A stretch of DNA of 64,000 nt from Enterobacter sp. Ag1 (GTDB lineage Bacteria > Pseudomonadota > Gammaproteobacteria > Enterobacterales > Enterobacteriaceae), in assembly GCA_000277545.1 (NCBI GenBank), contig AKXM01000055.1:248001-312000 (forward strand), given 5' to 3'. Positions within the stretch are counted from its first letter, which is position 1, and every line of letters begins with the position of its first letter. Of the stretch, positions 60,977 to 64,000 are shown piece after piece. The position numbers and the translations under genes were made by a program. The notes beneath the pieces are model-generated. The model was not told where the DNA came from, ran no database searches, and was given only the letters and a program-made list of their open reading frames with translations.

Positions 60977-62738
60977 GTAATTTCACTCCAAAACGAAGGG
61001 CAATGCCGAGCCCTAACACCACGAACAGAATATTAATAAAGGAAAGTGCGGCGACAATATCGATGGCGCCCGCGGCCCACAGCGAAACCAGCATGGAACC
61101 GATGGTTTCCGTACCGGGGGAAAGCAGGTAGACGCCGGTAGAATATTCACGCTCAAAGATCAGGAACATCAGCAGCCAGGAGCCAATCAGGCCGTAGCGC
61201 GACAGCGGGATGGTGACGTGGCGGGTAATTTGCCCACGGCTTGCCCCGGTGCTGCGGGCGGCCTCTTCCAGTTCCGGCCCAACCTGCAGCAGGGTAGACG
61301 AGATAAGGCGCAGGCCATAGGCCATCCACACGACGGTATAGGCCAGCCAGACGCTGAATATTGTGCTGCGCAGCGAGCGTAGCCAGACGATAAGGTTATC
61401 CCGCAGCCACTGGGACCACGGCATACCGGAAAGCCAGCCGGACTTCAGCGCGTTATCCAGCCACATCGGCAGGAATAAAAACACCCACAGGAAGGCCAGA
61501 CCGGCCAGCAGGCCAGGCACGGCACGAGGTACCAGCACGCTGTAGTCCAGGAAGCGGGTCACGTTGTCTGGTTTTCTGTGCATGGCGATGCCGATAAACA
61601 GGTAGCAAACCACCGCCAGCGCGCCGCCGATGACCCCTATCGCCATTGAGTTGACAATGGCCCGCAGCAGGTTGGGCTGTTCCCAGATAGTGCGGAAGGT
61701 ATTAAGCGACAGTTCATCCCACAGTGAAACGCCCACGCCCCAGTTGGAGATAAAGGATCGCAGGATAACGCCAATCAGCGGCACCCCGATGGTAACGGTC
61801 AGCCAGAACGCCACGACGGCGCCTGCGACCCAGCGCCATTTACCCAGCGGCAGGGCTCGCGCCTGAGAGGCTTTGCCTTTGACGGTGACAAAGCGGTTTG
61901 CCGTGCGCATCAGTCGGCGCTGCAGCATGACCAGCGGGATAGTGATACAAATCAGCACGACAGCGACGGCAGCCATCAGATGATAGGACGGCGTCCCGAG
62001 CTTATTGGTGAGCTTGTAGAGATACGTTGCCAGCACCATGTTGCCTTCCGGGTCGCCCAGGACGAGCATCAGACCGAAAACTTCCAGCCCGAGGAAGAAC
62101 AGCAGCACGGTGGCATATAGCATTGCCGGACGCACCATCGGCAGGCTGACGGCTGTCATCACCTGAAGCGGCGTTGCACCTGCGGTGCGAGCCGCTTCCT
62201 CTACGTCGGAACCTACGCTGCGCAGGGCTGAGGAGATGTAGAGATAGGCGTGGGGCACATGCGTCAGGCCTGCGATCACCACGATGCTCGACATGTCGTA
62301 GATATTCCACGGCACGAAACCAAGCAGCGACTGCGCCCACAGGGAGAAGAAGCCAACCGGGCCTGCGGCCACCACATAGCCAAATCCCAATACCATCGGC
62401 GACACAAAAATTGGCACCAGAATCAGCGGCTCGATGATGCGTCTGCCCGGCAGGTCAGTACGCACCATCAGGAAAGCCAGAATGCCGCCCAGCGGGATGG
62501 CAATCACCACCAGGCCAAAGGCCAGAATAAAGCCGCTCTTCAGCGCCAGGTAAAAATCGGAGTCGGTGAAGATAAATTCAAAAGATTCGAGGCTCCACTC
62601 TTTCGACGGGGAGAAGAAGGGGGCCGAGAGAAAACTCTGTATAACGATAAACGACAGCGGAATATAGATAACCAGCGCAGTTATCAGCACCACAATGCCG
62701 CGCGGCAGGCTTTGCCACTTTCTGCGTAATGCATCCAT
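60969..62738 (-). CDS. Fused two-domain ABC permease of the FbpB/AfuB type
   Basis: A 589-residue inner-membrane permease with two BPD_transp domains fused in one chain, as in FbpB/AfuB. Roughly twelve membrane segments are present. Each half shows a cytoplasmic EAA loop: EEAARTAGATPLQVMTAVS in the first and EEAARSTGASRGQITRHVT in the second. The N-terminus is short. It lies 88 bases after the binding-protein gene across a GC-rich hairpin and overlaps the ATPase gene by eight bases. The substrate is unknown. Confidence 0.88.
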   Translation of the reverse strand: MDALRRKWQSLPRGIVVLITALVIYIPLSFIVIQSFLSAPFFSPSKEWSLESFEFIFTDSDFYLALKSGFILAFGLVVIAIPLGGILAFLMVRTDLPGRRIIEPLILVPIFVSPMVLGFGYVVAAGPVGFFSLWAQSLLGFVPWNIYDMSSIVVIAGLTHVPHAYLYISSALRSVGSDVEEAARTAGATPLQVMTAVSLPMVRPAMLYATVLLFFLGLEVFGLMLVLGDPEGNMVLATYLYKLTNKLGTPSYHLMAAVAVVLICITIPLVMLQRRLMRTANRFVTVKGKASQARALPLGKWRWVAGAVVAFWLTVTIGVPLIGVILRSFISNWGVGVSLWDELSLNTFRTIWEQPNLLRAIVNSMAIGVIGGALAVVCYLFIGIAMHRKPDNVTRFLDYSVLVPRAVPGLLAGLAFLWVFLFLPMWLDNALKSGWLSGMPWSQWLRDNLIVWLRSLRSTIFSVWLAYTVVWMAYGLRLISSTLLQVGPELEEAARSTGASRGQITRHVTIPLSRYGLIGSWLLMFLIFEREYSTGVYLLSPGTETIGSMLVSLWAAGAIDIVAALSFINILFVVLGLGIALRFGVKLHD

Positions 62739-62792
62739 GTAACGATCCCTCAGGTCAGTTAGCCTGAATAGCCTAATGTGTTCGGGTTAAGC

Positions 62793-62817
62793 GAGGCGCA
62801 GCCGGACGGCACGCCTC
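62793..62817 (-). repeat. Intercistronic hairpin between binding-protein and permease genes
   Basis: GAGGCG (62793-62798) pairs with CGCCTC (62812-62817), with further GC pairing inside (GCCG/CGGC). It lacks a U-tract. Such hairpins commonly stabilise the upstream binding-protein message and reduce read-through to the permease. Confidence 0.6.
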
Positions 62818-62826
62818 ATCAGAGGA

Positions 62827-63915
62827 TTATTTCGCGGCGGCTTCGCGCCACTGCTTGATGTATTCCAGGCGTTTTTTCTGCTGCAGGTATTCCAGCAGGG
62901 TTTCATCCACCGGAATCGGCTTCAGGGCGTTGCCGAGTTTTTTGGTCATGCCGTCGATGTCGTTGTCACCGTCGATATCATTGCGGATGGAAGGAATATC
63001 CGCCTGATTAGCGAGGATGTTTTGCCCTTTTTCAGACAGCACGTAGTCAATCCACAGCTTCGCCGCGTTGCTGTTTTTCGCTTCATTGCTGATAAAGGAG
63101 ACGCGTGACAGCACCAGGGTGTAGTCCTTCGGATAAGCGATACCGAGGGAGGTGTCCGTTTTGGCACGGGCTTCGGCGTAAGAGCCCAGAATGTTGAAGC
63201 CAATCAGGTTTTCACCCGAGGAGACTCGCTCCATCATGGTGCCGGTTGAGGACTGAACCGAAAGGCCGCCTTTGGCTACATCGGCGAGCGTTTGGAAGTA
63301 ATTTGGATCGGCCTTGTGATCCTGTATCGAAAGCATAAAACCGAGACCGGATTTTTCAATATCGTAAGTGGTGACTTTTTTGCTGAATTTTTCGGGCTGG
63401 CTGGCGATAAGTTTGGCCAACGCTGCATGGCTGTCAGGCACTTCATTGGCTGGGATCAGGCGTTTGTTATAGATAAAAATGACCGGCTCATAGGTGGTAC
63501 CGTAGGCCTTGTCTTTCCAGACTGCCCACTTCGGCAACTGGCCTTGCTCCGGGGATTTGTATTCCTGGGCATAGTCGGTGGCGAGCTTTAATGCCGTGTC
63601 CATAGAAGAACTCCAGACCACGTCACCGCTGGTACCGCCGGCGGCCTGTTCGCTGATATAACGGTTGTACAGCTCGGTGCTGTTCATGTCGTTATATTCT
63701 ACTTTGATGCCCGGATATGCGGCCTCAAAGCCCTGAATAAGCGGGGCCGCGGTTTTAGTGTCGGTGGTGGAATAGAGCACCACTTTGCCTTCTTTGGTCG
63801 CGGCATCGATGATTTTTTGATAATCCGCCGGATAGCCCTGAGGCACAGCAGAAAATGCAGAGGTAGAGAGCAGCACGGCAGAAGCAAGGCAAGATATACG
63901 TAACTTATTCGACAT
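62827..63915 (-). CDS. ABC importer periplasmic binding protein (FbpA/AfuA-like)
   Basis: The substrate-capturing subunit of the importer. The 362 residues start with a Sec signal peptide (about residues 1-23, ending SAFSA) and continue as a class II binding fold: ATKEGKVVLYSTTD, then SGDVVWSSSMD, then GTTYEPVIFIYNKR. The FbpA ferric-binding proteins have a C-terminal Tyr-Tyr iron pair, which I do not see, so iron is doubtful; AfuA-type relatives bind sugar phosphates. AGAGG precedes the ATG. It is the first gene of the operon, with only about 85 bases of upstream sequence in the window, so the promoter is mostly outside. Confidence 0.87.
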   Translation of the reverse strand: MSNKLRISCLASAVLLSTSAFSAVPQGYPADYQKIIDAATKEGKVVLYSTTDTKTAAPLIQGFEAAYPGIKVEYNDMNSTELYNRYISEQAAGGTSGDVVWSSSMDTALKLATDYAQEYKSPEQGQLPKWAVWKDKAYGTTYEPVIFIYNKRLIPANEVPDSHAALAKLIASQPEKFSKKVTTYDIEKSGLGFMLSIQDHKADPNYFQTLADVAKGGLSVQSSTGTMMERVSSGENLIGFNILGSYAEARAKTDTSLGIAYPKDYTLVLSRVSFISNEAKNSNAAKLWIDYVLSEKGQNILANQADIPSIRNDIDGDNDIDGMTKKLGNALKPIPVDETLLEYLQQKKRLEYIKQWREAAAK

Positions 63916-64000
63916 TATTGTTAACCTCTAGTTACATTTGAGAAACTAAAAATCAACATAACGCATAACGTTTTCCAGGCAAGAGGGGGCGTTTTTTATC

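Noticed and set aside
59906-63915. Naming the importer as ferric FbpABC or AfuABC
   Set aside because: Subunit architecture fits the class, but the binding protein lacks a visible iron-binding Tyr pair and substrate cannot be read from sequence; no symbol was given.

Overview
This window is a stretch of enterobacterial chromosome (order Enterobacterales, almost certainly family Enterobacteriaceae). Nearly every gene matches an E. coli K-12 homologue in length and gene order, covering the dmsC to rmf region (the '20-21 minute' region). Proteins look clearly homologous but not identical to E. coli, and several E. coli accessory genes are absent (ycaC, ycaM/N/K, ycaP, the elf/ycb fimbrial cluster). 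It is therefore a related genus; I cannot name it from this sequence alone.

Layout. 1-8253: end of the DMSO reductase anchor dmsC, transporter ycaD, then the anaerobic formate block pflA, pflB, focA and ycaO on the minus strand. 8592-14102: serC-aroA, cmk-rpsA-ihfB. 14305-21588: envelope and LPS genes ycaI, msbA, lpxK, then ycaQ, ycaR, kdsB. 21726-34202: ycbJ, elyC (minus), cmoM-mukF-mukE-mukB, then ldtD, mepK and gloC. 34260-40095 (minus): aspC, ompF, asnS, pncB. 40359-41603 (minus): an orphan gene with no E. coli counterpart between pncB and pepN. 41818-48726: pepN, then the ssuEADCB sulfonate operon (minus). 48971-59834: pyrD, zapC, ycbX (minus), rlmL-uup-pqiA-pqiB-pqiC and rmf. 59906-63915 (minus): a three-gene ABC importer (binding protein, fused permease, ATPase) lying where fabA would follow rmf in E. 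coli.

How the genes work together. focA-pflB-pflA make and export formate in anaerobic growth, and a near-consensus FNR box lies upstream. msbA-lpxK-kdsB serve lipid A and Kdo synthesis. mukFEB form the condensin. ldtD makes and mepK cleaves 3-3 peptidoglycan cross-links. ssuEADCB import and desulfonate alkanesulfonates. pqiABC form a trans-envelope lipid-transport complex. Regulatory sites readable in the sequence include an FNR box, a CRP box before serC, a perfect NadR palindrome at pncB, a PurR-like box and a start-switching leader at pyrD, OmpR-type sites at ompF, and many rho-independent terminators.

The most novel item is the 414-residue orphan at 40359-41603. Its N-terminus resembles an ankyrin repeat, followed by a motif pattern reminiscent of PARP/ADP-ribosyltransferase folds. 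It has no signal peptide and sits between two core-gene promoters. The ABC importer after rmf is a second accessory unit of unknown substrate. I see no CRISPR array, prophage, insertion sequence, rRNA or tRNA.
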